Source: an uncultured Treponema sp.
Lineage (GTDB): Bacteria; Spirochaetota; Spirochaetia; Treponematales; Treponemataceae
Direction of reading: 5' to 3'
DNA: 38,365 bases
Assembly: GCA_945915085.1 (NCBI GenBank)
Contig: CAMEET010000007.1
Coordinates: 1-38,365, forward strand
Under the pieces are notes generated by a model. The model was not told the DNA's origin. It saw only the letters and a list, made by a program, of their open reading frames with translations, and did no database searches. The translations under genes were made by a program, and so were the position numbers. Every line of letters begins with the position of its first letter. Within the stretch, counting starts at the first letter, position 1. Positions 12,794 to 21,644 of the stretch are shown here, piece after piece.

Positions 12794-13162
12794 ATGATTC
12801 AGATGCAATCTTGTATGACTGTTGCTGATAACTCTGGAGCTAAAATTGCTCAGTGTATTAAAGTTATCGGTGGTTCACATCGCAGATATGCTGGTATTGG
12901 TGATATCGTAGTTGTAGCAATTAAAGATGCTATTCCTACATCAACAATTAAAAAGGGTACAATCGAAAAGGCTGTAATCGTACGTCAGGCTAAAGAATAC
13001 AGACGTCCAGATGGAACTTACATTCGTTTTGATGATAATGCATGCGTTATCGTAGATGATAGTAAAAATCCTAAAGGTAAACGTATTTTTGGACCTGTAG
13101 CTCGTGAGCTTCGTGATATGGATTTCATGAAAATCATATCTTTGGCTCCGGAAGTTCTTTAA
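12794..13162 (+). CDS. rplN: 50S ribosomal protein L14
   Basis: L14 forms an intersubunit bridge and is the docking site of the silencing factor RsfS. The 122 aa product begins [17 protein letters not shown], nearly invariant in bacteria, and ends [22 protein letters not shown] is the family signature. First gene of the spc group; AAGGAG lies before the ATG. Confidence 0.98.
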   Translation: MIQMQSCMTVADNSGAKIAQCIKVIGGSHRRYAGIGDIVVVAIKDAIPTSTIKKGTIEKAVIVRQAKEYRRPDGTYIRFDDNACVIVDDSKNPKGKRIFGPVARELRDMDFMKIISLAPEVL

Positions 13163-13173
13163 GGAGTAATGAA

Positions 13174-13488
13174 ATGTTAAAAAAATCAAAAATCCGCAAG
13201 AACGATACAGTTGAAGTAATTGCAGGAAAAGATAAAGGAAAACGCGGAACTGTAGTTAGTGTTCTCCTAAAAAAAGAAGCAGTTATTGTATCTGGTGTAA
13301 ACATTGTTAAAAAAGCAATGAAAAAGAAGAGTCAGCAGGATCAAGGCGGTATCGCTGAGATTGAAGCTCCTCTTAATATTTCAAATGTAGCAATCGTATG
13401 TAAAAAATGCGGTCCTACAAAAATCGGTTATAAAATCGACGGCGACAAGAAAATTCGCGTTTGCCGCAAATGTGGAGATGTTCTGTAA
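13174..13488 (+). CDS. rplX: 50S ribosomal protein L24
   Basis: L24 starts large-subunit assembly. The 104 aa product has the KOW motif [17 protein letters not shown] at about residues 9-25 and a C-terminal knuckle with two CxxC pairs (CKKCG and CRKCG), the usual zinc-like pattern of bacterial L24. Its TAA overlaps the rplE ATG (TAATG), implying coupled translation. Confidence 0.97.
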   Translation: MLKKSKIRKNDTVEVIAGKDKGKRGTVVSVLLKKEAVIVSGVNIVKKAMKKKSQQDQGGIAEIEAPLNISNVAIVCKKCGPTKIGYKIDGDKKIRVCRKCGDVL

Positions 13489-14039
13489 TGGCAAATTACG
13501 TACCTCGGCTTAAGAAAGTCTATAAAGACGAAATCGCCCCAGCTCTTGTTAAAGAGTTCAACTACACAACTCCAATGCAGATTCCTGCAATTAAAAAGAT
13601 TGTTGTAAGTATGGGTGTTGGTGAAGCTCTCACAAATAAGAAACTCCTTGATGCCGCAGTTGCAGACTTGACTCAGATTACTGGTCAGAAGGCTGTTAAA
13701 ACTAAAGCTAAAAAGAGTATTGCTAACTTCAAATTGCGTGAGGGTAATGAAGTGGGTGCAATGGTAACATTGCGCGGAGACATCATGTATGAATTCCTTG
13801 ATCGTCTTATTAATGTTGCATTCCCACGTATTAAGGATTTCCGTGGAATTAAAGCCACAGGTTTTGATGGACATGGAAATTTCTCTGTTGGTATTACTGA
13901 ACAGTTAATATTCCCAGAAATTGACTTTGATAAAGTAACAAAGATTGCTGGTATGAATATTACTTTTGTAACAAGTGCTGCTACAGATGTTGAAGCAAAA
14001 GCACTTCTTGCTAAGTTCAATATGCCATTCCGTAAGTAG
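13488..14039 (+). CDS. rplE: 50S ribosomal protein L5
   Basis: L5 binds 5S rRNA and the P-site tRNA elbow. The 183 aa product from the overlapping ATG at 13488 begins [13 protein letters not shown]; an upstream in-frame start at 13461 would run deep into rplX and is rejected. It has [30 protein letters not shown] and the FRGI-x6-GxGNFS-like stretch typical of L5. Confidence 0.97.
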   Translation: MANYVPRLKKVYKDEIAPALVKEFNYTTPMQIPAIKKIVVSMGVGEALTNKKLLDAAVADLTQITGQKAVKTKAKKSIANFKLREGNEVGAMVTLRGDIMYEFLDRLINVAFPRIKDFRGIKATGFDGHGNFSVGITEQLIFPEIDFDKVTKIAGMNITFVTSAATDVEAKALLAKFNMPFRK

Positions 14040-14046
14040 GTGAAGT

Positions 14047-14232
14047 ATGGCTAAGAAATCGATGATTATTAAAGCAGCCCGCAAACAGAAGTATGCAACT
14101 AGAGAATACAATCGTTGTCAGATTTGCGGACGACCACGCGGATATTTGCGAAAGTTTAAGATGTGTCGTCTTTGCTTCCGTAAATTGGCAAGTGAAGGCC
14201 AGCTTCCTGGCGTTACAAAATCAAGTTGGTAG
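14047..14232 (+). CDS. rpsN: 30S ribosomal protein S14, zinc type
   Basis: S14 of the short zinc-binding class (also written rpsZ), 61 aa. Two CxxC pairs, CQIC and CRLC, hold the zinc, with the [20 protein letters not shown] core. The zinc-free long paralogue used under zinc starvation is not in this window. It starts seven bases after rplE. Confidence 0.98.
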   Translation: MAKKSMIIKAARKQKYATREYNRCQICGRPRGYLRKFKMCRLCFRKLASEGQLPGVTKSSW

Positions 14233-14241
14233 GAGATAGAA

Positions 14242-14640
14242 ATGAGTGCATCAGATCCAGTAGCAGATATGCTCACAAAGGTTCGTAATGCGGCTATGGC
14301 CCGCCATGAAAAAGTAGATGTACCTGCTTCAAAATTGAAGTTAGAAATCATTAAAATTATGAAGACTGAAGGTTACATCAAAAACTTTAAGAAAGTTCAG
14401 GAAGATGGAAAAAACACAATCCGTATTTTCTTGAAATATGATGAAGAGAATAATCCAGTAATCCATGGTGTTAAAAAGATTTCAACACCAGGTCGTCGTG
14501 TTTATTCTGGCTACAAAGATTTGCCACGTGTTTATAACGGATACGGTACAATCATTGTTTCAACTTCTTCTGGTGTTACAACTGGTAAGAAAGCAGCTGA
14601 AAAAATGGTTGGTGGTGAATTAGTTTGTACAATCTGGTAA
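14242..14640 (+). CDS. rpsH: 30S ribosomal protein S8
   Basis: S8 binds the central domain of 16S rRNA and in enterobacteria represses the spc operon. The 132 aa product starts with [13 protein letters not shown] and ends with the S8 signature [26 protein letters not shown] (shown in parts: STSSGV near 110, GGELVCTIW at the end). AGGAG lies before the ATG. Confidence 0.97.
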   Translation: MSASDPVADMLTKVRNAAMARHEKVDVPASKLKLEIIKIMKTEGYIKNFKKVQEDGKNTIRIFLKYDEENNPVIHGVKKISTPGRRVYSGYKDLPRVYNGYGTIIVSTSSGVTTGKKAAEKMVGGELVCTIW

Positions 14641-14656
14641 AAAGGGGGCAGAAAGT

Positions 14657-15196
14657 ATGTCTAAAGTAGGTAAACTTCCTGTTGCTCTTCCAGCAGGTGT
14701 TACAATCAATGTTGCAGATGGCGTAATCACTGTTAAAGGTCCTAAAGGTGAACTTAAACAGGATTATAACGAAGCAATTGATATTAAAGTTGAAGGAACT
14801 GAAATTATTCTTACAACTAAAAATAATGAAAAGCAGACAAATGCTTATCATGGACTTTACAGAAGCTTGATTGCTAACATGGTAAAAGGTGTTACAGAAG
14901 GTTTTACAAAAACTTTGATTATCACTGGTGTTGGTTATCGTGCTGAAGTAAAAGGAAAGGAATTGGTAATGAACCTTGGTTATTCAAGTGATTATATTGC
15001 TATTATTCCTGACGGTTTAACTGTTGTTGCAACTCCAGACGGAAAACTTTCTATTTCTGGAATTAACAAACAGTTGGTTGGTGAATTCAGTTCACAAATC
15101 CGTAAGTTACGAAAACCTGAACCTTATAAAGGAAAAGGTATTCGTTATGACAACGAAGTTATCAGACGTAAAGTCGGTAAAACTGGTGTTAAATAA
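14657..15196 (+). CDS. rplF: 50S ribosomal protein L6
   Basis: L6 lies near the factor-binding site of the 50S. The 179 aa product begins [15 protein letters not shown] and carries the C-terminal signature [19 protein letters not shown], both diagnostic. Two repeated alpha/beta domains are expected. AAAGGGGG precedes the ATG. Confidence 0.97.
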   Translation: MSKVGKLPVALPAGVTINVADGVITVKGPKGELKQDYNEAIDIKVEGTEIILTTKNNEKQTNAYHGLYRSLIANMVKGVTEGFTKTLIITGVGYRAEVKGKELVMNLGYSSDYIAIIPDGLTVVATPDGKLSISGINKQLVGEFSSQIRKLRKPEPYKGKGIRYDNEVIRRKVGKTGVK

Positions 15197-15207
15197 GGTG
15201 AAGCTAT

Positions 15208-15570
15208 ATGTTTAAGAAAATGAACGATAAAAACAGAAAACGCTTGCACAGAAAGATTCATATTCGTAAGTCTATTTTTGGAACTGCAGAAAGACCAAGA
15301 ATGACAATTACTAGAAGTAACAAAAATCTTTCAGTTCAGGTAATTGATGATAATGAAGGAAAAACTTTAGCTTCTATCTCAACTTTGGAAAAGGAATTTG
15401 CTGCTATAAAGCCTACTGTTGAAGGTGCTGCAAAACTTGGTGAAGCTTTGGGTGCACGCCTTAAAGATAAAAATATCAATAAGGTTGTATTTGATAGAAA
15501 TGGTTACTTGTACCATGGTGTTGTTAAAGCTTTCGCTGATGGTGCCCGTAAAGCTGGTATAGAATTCTAG
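15208..15570 (+). CDS. rplR: 50S ribosomal protein L18
   Basis: L18 binds 5S rRNA in the central protuberance. The 120 aa product has the basic N terminus [22 protein letters not shown], the [13 protein letters not shown] strand and the C-terminal [23 protein letters not shown] motif. Family length is normal. Confidence 0.97.
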   Translation: MFKKMNDKNRKRLHRKIHIRKSIFGTAERPRMTITRSNKNLSVQVIDDNEGKTLASISTLEKEFAAIKPTVEGAAKLGEALGARLKDKNINKVVFDRNGYLYHGVVKAFADGARKAGIEF

Positions 15571-15578
15571 GAGTTATT

Positions 15579-16094
15579 ATGGAACATCAGAAGAACTTTG
15601 ATAAAGAACCAAAAGAGAAAGAGTTTGTAGAAAAACTCGTAACTCTTAACAGAACTTGTAAAACTGTAAAAGGTGGACGCCGTATGTCGTTCTCTGCTCT
15701 TACAGTTGTAGGTGATGGTAAAGGTCGTGTTGGATATGGTCTTGGTAAAGCTAATGACGTATCTGAAGCTATTAAAAAGAGTATTGATAAAGCAAAAAGA
15801 AATCTTATTTTTGTGCCTATGAAAAATGGTACTATTCCACATGAAATCATTGGAAAATATAAGAGTTCAGAAGTATTGTTGAAACCAGCTTGTTCCGGTA
15901 CTGGAATTATCGCTGGTGGTACAGTACGTGCTATTATGGAATCTGCTGGTGCAACAGACGTTCAGTCTAAATCTTTGGGTTCAAACTCAGCAGTTAATGT
16001 TGTTCGTGCAACATTTGACGCTATTTCTAAATTGATGGACGCAAAGAAAGTTGCTGCAAACAGAGGTAAAACTCTTGATGAGTTGTGGGGTTAA
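15579..16094 (+). CDS. rpsE: 30S ribosomal protein S5
   Basis: S5 takes part in decoding fidelity at the 30S neck. The 171 aa product shows the N-terminal double-stranded RNA-binding domain with GGRRMSFSALTVVGDGKGRVG and GYGLGKANDVSEAI, followed by the domain with PACSGTGIIAGG. The loop altered in spectinomycin resistance looks ordinary. GGAG is eight bases before the ATG. Confidence 0.97.
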   Translation: MEHQKNFDKEPKEKEFVEKLVTLNRTCKTVKGGRRMSFSALTVVGDGKGRVGYGLGKANDVSEAIKKSIDKAKRNLIFVPMKNGTIPHEIIGKYKSSEVLLKPACSGTGIIAGGTVRAIMESAGATDVQSKSLGSNSAVNVVRATFDAISKLMDAKKVAANRGKTLDELWG

Positions 16095-16097
16095 TGT

Positions 16098-16286
16098 ATG
16101 GCTAAGACAAAACAGTTAAAAGTTACATTAATTAGAAGTACAATTGGACAGAAGCCAGATAAGGTTGCAACTGTTCGCAGTCTTGGATTAAAGAAGATTA
16201 GTTCATCAAACGTTCTTCCAGATGATGCATGTATTCGCGGAATGGTTGCTTCTGTTTCACATTTAGTTAAAGTTGAGGAGATCTAA
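16098..16286 (+). CDS. rpmD: 50S ribosomal protein L30
   Basis: L30, 62 aa, a small large-subunit protein. It has KVTLIRSTIGQKPDKVATVRSLGL, the conserved first half of the family, and ends VSHLVKVEEI. It starts three bases after rpsE. The ribosome-binding site of rplO (GAGGAG) overlaps its last codons. Confidence 0.96.
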   Translation: MAKTKQLKVTLIRSTIGQKPDKVATVRSLGLKKISSSNVLPDDACIRGMVASVSHLVKVEEI

Positions 16287-16287
16287 A

Positions 16288-16758
16288 ATGGCAGAATATA
16301 ATCCAATTCTTAGTGCTCCTCAGGGTGCTAATAAAAAACCAAAACGTGTTGGTCGTGGTTCTTCTTCAGGACTCGGTACAACTGCTGGTAAAGGTAATAA
16401 AGGTCAACAGTCTCGTTCAGGTGGAAAAACTTATGTAGGTTTTGAAGGTGGACAGATGCCTCTTTACAGACGTATTGCTAGAAAAGGATTCTCAAATTAT
16501 CCTTTCAAAAAAGAATATGTTTGTATCAATGTTGAATTGTTAGAAACTAAATTTAACGATGGTGAAACTGTAAATAAAGCTTCTTTAGTTGAAAAAGGAT
16601 TCATATCATCTAAATCAAATTCTATGGTAAAAGTTCTTGGTAATGGAGAAATTACAAAGAAATTGACTGTAGAAGTTGATAAAGTTTCTGCTTCAGCAAA
16701 AGAAAAAATAGAAAAAGCTGGTGGTTCAGTAAAAACTGCTGAATCAAAAGCTGAATAA
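16288..16758 (+). CDS. rplO: 50S ribosomal protein L15
   Basis: L15, a late-binding large-subunit protein, 156 aa from the ATG at 16288; the earlier start at 16273 lies within rpmD and is rejected because GAGGAG precedes the later ATG. The glycine-rich N-terminal half has RVGRGSSSGLGTTAGKGNKG and GFEGGQMPLYRR, which is the family hallmark. The C terminus VKTAESKAE is a short variable tail. Confidence 0.96.
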   Translation: MAEYNPILSAPQGANKKPKRVGRGSSSGLGTTAGKGNKGQQSRSGGKTYVGFEGGQMPLYRRIARKGFSNYPFKKEYVCINVELLETKFNDGETVNKASLVEKGFISSKSNSMVKVLGNGEITKKLTVEVDKVSASAKEKIEKAGGSVKTAESKAE

Positions 16759-16776
16759 AAAAAAGCGGAGTAGAAC

Positions 16777-18111
16777 ATGGCAAGCAATCCAATTGTAAAT
16801 ATGTTTAAAGTTAAAGAAATAAGAGAACGTTTGTTTTTTACATTCTTGATTTTGGCAGTATTCCGCTTAGGAAGTGTACTTACTGTTCCAGGAATTGATG
16901 CAAATGTACTTCTTAAATACTTTGACGATTTAGCTGCACAGAATAAAAATGCATTCGCAAGCTATATGGATTTCTTTGTTGGAGGAGCTTTCTCTAACTT
17001 TTCTATCTTAATGCTTGGTGTAATGCCTTATATTTCTATGCAGATTATTATGCAGCTTGCTGTGATTATTTTTCCATCATTAAAACGTATATCCCAAGAA
17101 GATGGCGGACAGAGAAAAATTGCACAATACACACGTGTTGGAACAATTGTTGTTTGTTTGATTCAGGCTTGGGGTATGTCAGTTTATGCCAACAGTATTC
17201 CAGGTTGTATCGTATTGCAGAATAAAGTTCTTTTTAGAATTCTATTTATGCTGACTGTTACAACTGGTTCTATGGTTACTGTTTGGTTAGGTGATCAGAT
17301 TACAGCTCGTGGAATTGGTAATGGTATTTCAATGATGATTTTTGCAGGTATCGTTGCTCGCTTGCCAAATGCTATTGTAGAGCTTGCTCAGAAAGTAGCA
17401 TCTGGTGAAATTCAGCTTGTATTTGTAATTCTCGTTGTAATAATGTTTATTGCTATAATTGCATTAGTAATCTTTGAAGAAGCTGGTCAGAGAAAAATTC
17501 CAGTACACTATGCAAAACGTGTAGTTGGAAGAAAAATGTATGGAGGTCAAAGCACTTATATACCATTTAAAGTTAATCCTTCAAATGTTATTCCTTTGAT
17601 TTTTGCATCTTCAATTTTAACATTACCTTTAACAATTGCATCTTCATTTGCACAAGGTCAAAATTCTGCAAAATGGATAACTTCACTTTCTAGATTTTTG
17701 ACTCCAAATGGTGTTTGGTACAATATATTGTTAGTTATTCTTATTATCTTCTTTGCATACTTCTACACTCAGGTAACACTGAACCCTACAGAAATTGCTA
17801 AGAACATTCGTGAAAACGGCGGCTCCATTCCGGGTGTTCGTTCAGATAAAACAGAAGAGTATCTGACAAAAATATTAAATAGACTTATATTACCAGGTTC
17901 ATTGTTTTTAGCATTTATTGCTGTAATTCCAACAATTATTCAAGCATTGTTCGGTTTTCCACAGTCAATAAGTCAGTTGATGGGTGGCACATCTTTAATC
18001 ATTATGGTTGGAGTAGCACTTGATACAATGAGTCAGGTTGAAGCTCTTTTGAAAATGCATCATCATGAAGGTTTAACCAAAAAGGGCAAAATTAGATCAC
18101 GAAATTTATAA
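16777..18111 (+). CDS. secY: Preprotein translocase subunit SecY
   Basis: Channel subunit of the Sec translocon in the inner membrane, 444 aa with about ten hydrophobic segments. Diagnostic stretches are RLGSVLTVPGID at the first segment, MPYISMQIIMQLA, LGDQITARGIGNGISMMI and the cytoplasmic loop GGSIPGVR. It closes the spc group as in most bacteria, but adk, map and infA do not follow; rpmJ does. Confidence 0.97.
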   Translation: MASNPIVNMFKVKEIRERLFFTFLILAVFRLGSVLTVPGIDANVLLKYFDDLAAQNKNAFASYMDFFVGGAFSNFSILMLGVMPYISMQIIMQLAVIIFPSLKRISQEDGGQRKIAQYTRVGTIVVCLIQAWGMSVYANSIPGCIVLQNKVLFRILFMLTVTTGSMVTVWLGDQITARGIGNGISMMIFAGIVARLPNAIVELAQKVASGEIQLVFVILVVIMFIAIIALVIFEEAGQRKIPVHYAKRVVGRKMYGGQSTYIPFKVNPSNVIPLIFASSILTLPLTIASSFAQGQNSAKWITSLSRFLTPNGVWYNILLVILIIFFAYFYTQVTLNPTEIAKNIRENGGSIPGVRSDKTEEYLTKILNRLILPGSLFLAFIAVIPTIIQALFGFPQSISQLMGGTSLIIMVGVALDTMSQVEALLKMHHHEGLTKKGKIRSRNL

Positions 18112-18150
18112 AATTTTGTGAATTAGTAGTAGAAAAGATATGGGAATATA

Positions 18151-18159
18151 TGCTATTAT
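18151..18159 (+). promoter_or_regulatory. Putative internal promoter before rpmJ
   Basis: TGC-TATTAT (18151-18159) is an extended -10 element; no clear -35 is visible. The predicted start near 18166 coincides with the first base of the perfect hairpin that follows, which makes a dedicated promoter for rpmJ-rpsMKD-rpoA-rplQ plausible. Confidence 0.4.
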
Positions 18160-18165
18160 ATTAGC

Positions 18166-18204
18166 CACTGAACTGCTCTCATTGCGAGGTGCTAGAGTTC
18201 AGTG
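18166..18204 (+). promoter_or_regulatory. Hairpin leader of the alpha operon
   Basis: CACTGAACT (18166-18174) and AGTTCAGTG (18196-18204) form a perfect 9-bp stem; CTC/GAG can pair inside. It lies 22 bases before the rpmJ start codon. S4 represses the alpha operon of E. coli through a leader RNA in the equivalent position, so an S4 target is a reasonable guess, not a shown fact. Confidence 0.5.
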
Positions 18205-18226
18205 AATATTCTCATGGGGGCTTTTT

Positions 18227-18340
18227 ATGAAAGTACGAACCAGTGTAAAACCTATCTGTGATAAATGTAAGGTTATTAAAAGAAATGGTATTATCCGTAT
18301 CATTTGTACAAACCCAAAACATAAACAGAGACAGGGCTAA
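18227..18340 (+). CDS. rpmJ: 50S ribosomal protein L36
   Basis: The smallest large-subunit protein, 37 aa, easily missed by size cut-offs. It begins [14 protein letters not shown] and ends [10 protein letters not shown]. Zinc ligands C11, C14, C27 and H32 are all present, so this is the zinc-binding form. GGGGGC lies before the ATG. It follows the hairpin leader and starts the alpha group, 17 bases before rpsM. Confidence 0.97.
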   Translation: MKVRTSVKPICDKCKVIKRNGIIRIICTNPKHKQRQG

Positions 18341-18357
18341 GGCTTAAGGAGAAACAG

Positions 18358-18726
18358 ATGGCTCGAATTGCGGGTGTAGATATCCCAAACAAACATGTAG
18401 GTACCGCATTAACTTATATTTATGGTATCGGTCGTTCATCAGCAGCAAAAATCTGTGAAGAAGCTAAGATTGATCCAATGAAAATGGCAAACGATCTTAC
18501 ACAGGATGAATTGGCAAAAATTCGTGAAATCATCGACGCAAATTACAAGACTGAAGGACGTTTACGTTCTGAAATCGGTCTGAACTTGAAGCGTTTGATG
18601 GATATTGGTTGCTATCGTGGTCTTCGTCATAAGAGAGGTCTTCCTGTACGCGGTCAGAGAACTCGTACAAATGCACGTACTCGTAAGGGTAAAAAGAAGA
18701 CTGTTGCTAATAAGAAGAAAGCATAA
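18358..18726 (+). CDS. rpsM: 30S ribosomal protein S13
   Basis: S13 of the 30S head touches P-site tRNA and the 50S bridge. The 122 aa product begins [13 protein letters not shown], has [11 protein letters not shown] and the C-terminal signature [30 protein letters not shown] lies before the ATG. Confidence 0.98.
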   Translation: MARIAGVDIPNKHVGTALTYIYGIGRSSAAKICEEAKIDPMKMANDLTQDELAKIREIIDANYKTEGRLRSEIGLNLKRLMDIGCYRGLRHKRGLPVRGQRTRTNARTRKGKKKTVANKKKA

Positions 18727-18741
18727 GGCGGAGGATAAATA

Positions 18742-19122
18742 ATGGCTACCGTTAAGAAACGAAAGGAAAAAAAGAGCGTATACGAAGGAAATATTTATAT
18801 TCAGGCTACGTTCAACAATACTATCGTAACTGTAACAGATATGAAAGGAAATGCTTTGTCATGGGCATCTTCTGGTGGACTTGGTTTCCGTGGAGCAAAA
18901 AAATCAACTCCATTTGCCGCTCAGTCTGTAGCAGAAACTGCTTTGCAGAAAGCTGCAAGTTATGGATTACGTGAAGTTCATGTATATGTAAAAGGACCTG
19001 GAATGGGTCGTGAAAATGCAATCCGTTCTATTGGTGCTATGGGATTAAAAGTTAAATCTATTTCTGATGTAACTCCAATTCCTCATAATGGCTGTCGTCC
19101 ACGTAAAACACGACGTATGTAA
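18742..19122 (+). CDS. rpsK: 30S ribosomal protein S11
   Basis: S11 of the 30S platform, next to the mRNA exit and E site. The 126 aa product has [37 protein letters not shown] and the C-terminal [12 protein letters not shown], all typical. GGAGG precedes the ATG. Confidence 0.98.
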   Translation: MATVKKRKEKKSVYEGNIYIQATFNNTIVTVTDMKGNALSWASSGGLGFRGAKKSTPFAAQSVAETALQKAASYGLREVHVYVKGPGMGRENAIRSIGAMGLKVKSISDVTPIPHNGCRPRKTRRM

Positions 19123-19143
19123 TTATTGTAGAGGAGATCTATT

Positions 19144-19725
19144 ATGGGAAAAAGTACACAACCACTTTTAAAACGATGTAAGTCTTTGGGTATTAATCCA
19201 GTTGTAATGGGATATACAAAGGAAACAAAAAGACATCAGAAAGATGTAAGAAAAAAGAAGTCTGAATACGGTGTTCATCTTGCTGAAAAACAGAAAGTAC
19301 GCTTTATTTATGGTGTAATGGAAAAACAGTTCCATAAATACTATATTATGGCTACAAAAAAAGATGGAATCACTGGAGAAATGCTTCTTCAGATTCTGGA
19401 ATCAAGACTTGATAATGTTGTATATCGTTTAGGATTTGCTAAAACTCGTAAACAAGCAAGACAGATGGTAAACCATGGGCACATTCTCGTGAATGGCGGA
19501 AAGGTTTCTATTCCTTCTTATCTTGTTAAAGTTGGAGACGTTATCACTGTTAAAGAAAATTCAGGAATTAAAAAACTTATCGTTGCAAACAATGATGTAG
19601 TTGTTCCAGGATGGCTTGAAGCAGACAAAGATAATTTTACTGGAAAGGTTGTAAGCTTGGCTACAAAATCTGATATTGATTATGCAGTTCAAGAAAACCT
19701 TATCGTTGAATATTACTCTAAATAG
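19144..19725 (+). CDS. rpsD: 30S ribosomal protein S4, zinc-free form
   Basis: S4 starts 30S assembly by binding the 16S 5' domain. The product is 193 aa, a little shorter than E. coli S4. The S4 RNA-binding domain is at about residues 88-150 with LESRLDNVVYRLGFAKTRKQAR and HGHILVNG. Only one cysteine remains in the N-terminal region (C12), so this is the zinc-free class. GAGGAG precedes the ATG. Confidence 0.97.
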   Translation: MGKSTQPLLKRCKSLGINPVVMGYTKETKRHQKDVRKKKSEYGVHLAEKQKVRFIYGVMEKQFHKYYIMATKKDGITGEMLLQILESRLDNVVYRLGFAKTRKQARQMVNHGHILVNGGKVSIPSYLVKVGDVITVKENSGIKKLIVANNDVVVPGWLEADKDNFTGKVVSLATKSDIDYAVQENLIVEYYSK

Positions 19726-19740
19726 TAGAAAGGAGTTCAG

Positions 19741-20796
19741 ATGGCTCGTAAAAACTTGCTTAAAGGTTTTAAAAGACCTAAAGGCATTTCATTTGAACAC
19801 GTCAGTACAAATCCGAACTACGGAAAATTTACGGCATATCCCTTTGAAACTGGGTTTGGTACAACAGTTGGAAATACTTTGAGAAGAGTATTGTTGTCAT
19901 CTATTCAAGGGTATGCAATTACATCTATTCGTATTACATCTTATGACGAGAATGGAATTTCTCATGTTATTTCAAGTGAATTTGAAGCAATTCCAAATGT
20001 TGCTGAAGATACATTGGAAATCATTAATACTCTGAAAATGATGAGAGTACGATTGCCTGATGATGAAGAACAGAATACTATTCAGTTTGAATTCAAAGGT
20101 CCGGGTGTAGTTAAGAGTGATGATTTTGCAAAAGAAGGTCAACTTGAAGTAATGACTAAAGATAAAGTAGTTTTCACAATGATGGAAGGTGCTCATCTTG
20201 ATATTGAAATTCAAGTAGATCTAGGTAGAGGATATGTACCAGCGGAAACTAATGAACATTACATAGAAGTTGTAGGAACAATTCCTATGGATGCCATTTT
20301 CACTCCTGTTCCAAAAGTAAAATATTCTATTGAACCATGCCGTGTTGGACAAAGAAATGACTATGATAAGTTAGTTCTTGAAGTTTGGACTGATGGAACA
20401 ATAACTCCAGACAATGCTTTATCTGAAGCTGCTAAGATTGCAAAAGAACATTTTGCAGTATTTATCAACTTTAATGATAAAGATGAAATTGGGACAGATG
20501 ATAGTGATGAAGGCGATGAAAGTGTTTTAAATTGGTTGAATACACCAGTTGAAGAACTTGAACTTTCTGTTCGTTCATCAAATTGTTTAAAGAATGCAAA
20601 TATTCGTACAATCGGCGAATTAACAAAAAAGACTGAAGATGACATCACAAAGACTAGAAACTTTGGAAAAAAGAGTCTCCAGGAAATCAAAGAAAAACTC
20701 CAGGAATGGAATCTTACTCTTGGAATGACAGATTATAGTCATCTTAAGAATGCTGCCAACTTAACAAAGCAGAAGGAAGAGAAAGATGAATCATAA
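19741..20796 (+). CDS. rpoA: RNA polymerase alpha subunit
   Basis: Alpha subunit, 351 aa. The N-terminal dimerisation domain carries [19 protein letters not shown] near residues 38-56. The C-terminal domain (about 270-330), with [16 protein letters not shown] and [17 protein letters not shown], contacts UP elements and activators. A long acidic linker separates them. AAAGGAG precedes the ATG. Its stop overlaps the start of rplQ by 11 bases. Confidence 0.98.
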   Translation: MARKNLLKGFKRPKGISFEHVSTNPNYGKFTAYPFETGFGTTVGNTLRRVLLSSIQGYAITSIRITSYDENGISHVISSEFEAIPNVAEDTLEIINTLKMMRVRLPDDEEQNTIQFEFKGPGVVKSDDFAKEGQLEVMTKDKVVFTMMEGAHLDIEIQVDLGRGYVPAETNEHYIEVVGTIPMDAIFTPVPKVKYSIEPCRVGQRNDYDKLVLEVWTDGTITPDNALSEAAKIAKEHFAVFINFNDKDEIGTDDSDEGDESVLNWLNTPVEELELSVRSSNCLKNANIRTIGELTKKTEDDITKTRNFGKKSLQEIKEKLQEWNLTLGMTDYSHLKNAANLTKQKEEKDES

Positions 20797-21256
20797 AAAT
20801 GGTTTTAATCCGCTTTCACGTACAACAGCACATCGTCGTGCTATGTCACGCAATATGGTAACATCGCTTTTTAGATATGAGCGTATTACTACAACTAAAT
20901 CAAAAGCTCTTGAAGTAAGAAAATCAGCAGAAAAACTTATTACTAGAGCAAAAGAAGATACTGTTCACAACAGACGTGAAGTTGCAAAGTTTATTGCTGA
21001 TGAAAAAATCTTAAATAAACTTTTTACTGAAATTAGTCCACGTATGAAAGATAGAAATGGTGGATATACACGCGTTCTTAAGTTAGGATATCGTCAGGGT
21101 GATGCTGCTGATGTTGTAATTCTTGAATTGGTTGATTACAAACTTGATAATGAAACAAAAGAAGAAAAATCTTCAAAAAAAGCAGATTCAAGTGAACCAA
21201 AAGCTAAGAAATCAACAAAAGCTAAAAAAGCTGCTGCTGAAGAATCAGCTAACTAA
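20786..21256 (+). CDS. rplQ: 50S ribosomal protein L17 with basic tail
   Basis: L17, large-subunit protein near the tunnel exit. The 156 aa product has the core [22 protein letters not shown] and [24 protein letters not shown]. After about residue 118 comes a variable lysine, serine and alanine rich tail ([20 protein letters not shown]) that is not part of the conserved fold. The ATG lies inside the end of rpoA, with AAGGAAGAG just before it. Confidence 0.97.
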   Translation: MNHKNGFNPLSRTTAHRRAMSRNMVTSLFRYERITTTKSKALEVRKSAEKLITRAKEDTVHNRREVAKFIADEKILNKLFTEISPRMKDRNGGYTRVLKLGYRQGDAADVVILELVDYKLDNETKEEKSSKKADSSEPKAKKSTKAKKAAAEESAN

Positions 21257-21274
21257 GCGGATAAGGAGAACGAT

Positions 21275-21493
21275 ATGTCAAAAAACCATCGTGGATCTGG
21301 TATTAGATCATTACCTGCTCATGGAAGAGGAACTTGTGCAATTTGTGGAAAAACAAATATTAAAGTTCTTTGGGAAAAGGAAATTAATGGTCAAACTGTA
21401 AATGTTTGTAAATATTGTAATGCAAATTTAAAGAATAAAGCAAGAAAAGCTGCACCTGTAACTGAAACAACAACTGAAGCTGCTGCTGAATAA
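21275..21493 (+). CDS. Small zinc-ribbon protein, last gene of ribosomal operon
   Basis: A 72 aa protein I cannot name. Two CxxC pairs (C21/C24 and C45/C48) spaced by 20 residues form a zinc-ribbon pattern. The N terminus SKNHRGSGIRSLPAHGRG is basic and glycine rich like a ribosomal protein tail, and the C terminus is an Ala-Thr-Glu tail. AAGGAG lies before the ATG, 18 bases after rplQ, so it is the last gene of the operon. It could be a lineage-specific ribosomal or ribosome-associated protein; no catalytic motif is present. Codon use matches its neighbours. Confidence 0.85.
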   Translation: MSKNHRGSGIRSLPAHGRGTCAICGKTNIKVLWEKEINGQTVNVCKYCNANLKNKARKAAPVTETTTEAAAE

Positions 21494-21520
21494 AAAGCAT
21501 TAAAATAGTATCAAACGTAA

Positions 21521-21567
21521 GGGACTGTTCTTGATTTTGATAAAGAATCAAAATTACAGGCAGTCCC
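21521..21567 (+). terminator. Two-part hairpin ending the ribosomal operon
   Basis: GGGACTG (21521-21527) pairs with CAGTCCC (21561-21567), and inside it ATTTTGAT (21534-21541) pairs perfectly with ATCAAAAT (21547-21554). No T-run follows directly, only AT-rich sequence, so it may be a terminator or a 3' stabilising structure. Confidence 0.6.
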
Positions 21568-21644
21568 AAATTATTTTAAAATATATTACAAATTTGTTTA
21601 TTTATTATTGCTAGATTTCATTTTATAGGTTAAAATTAAATTTA

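Noticed and set aside
13428..13874. 148 aa minus-strand frame opposite rplE
   Set aside because: Antisense to conserved rplX and rplE with no start signal or recognisable domain.
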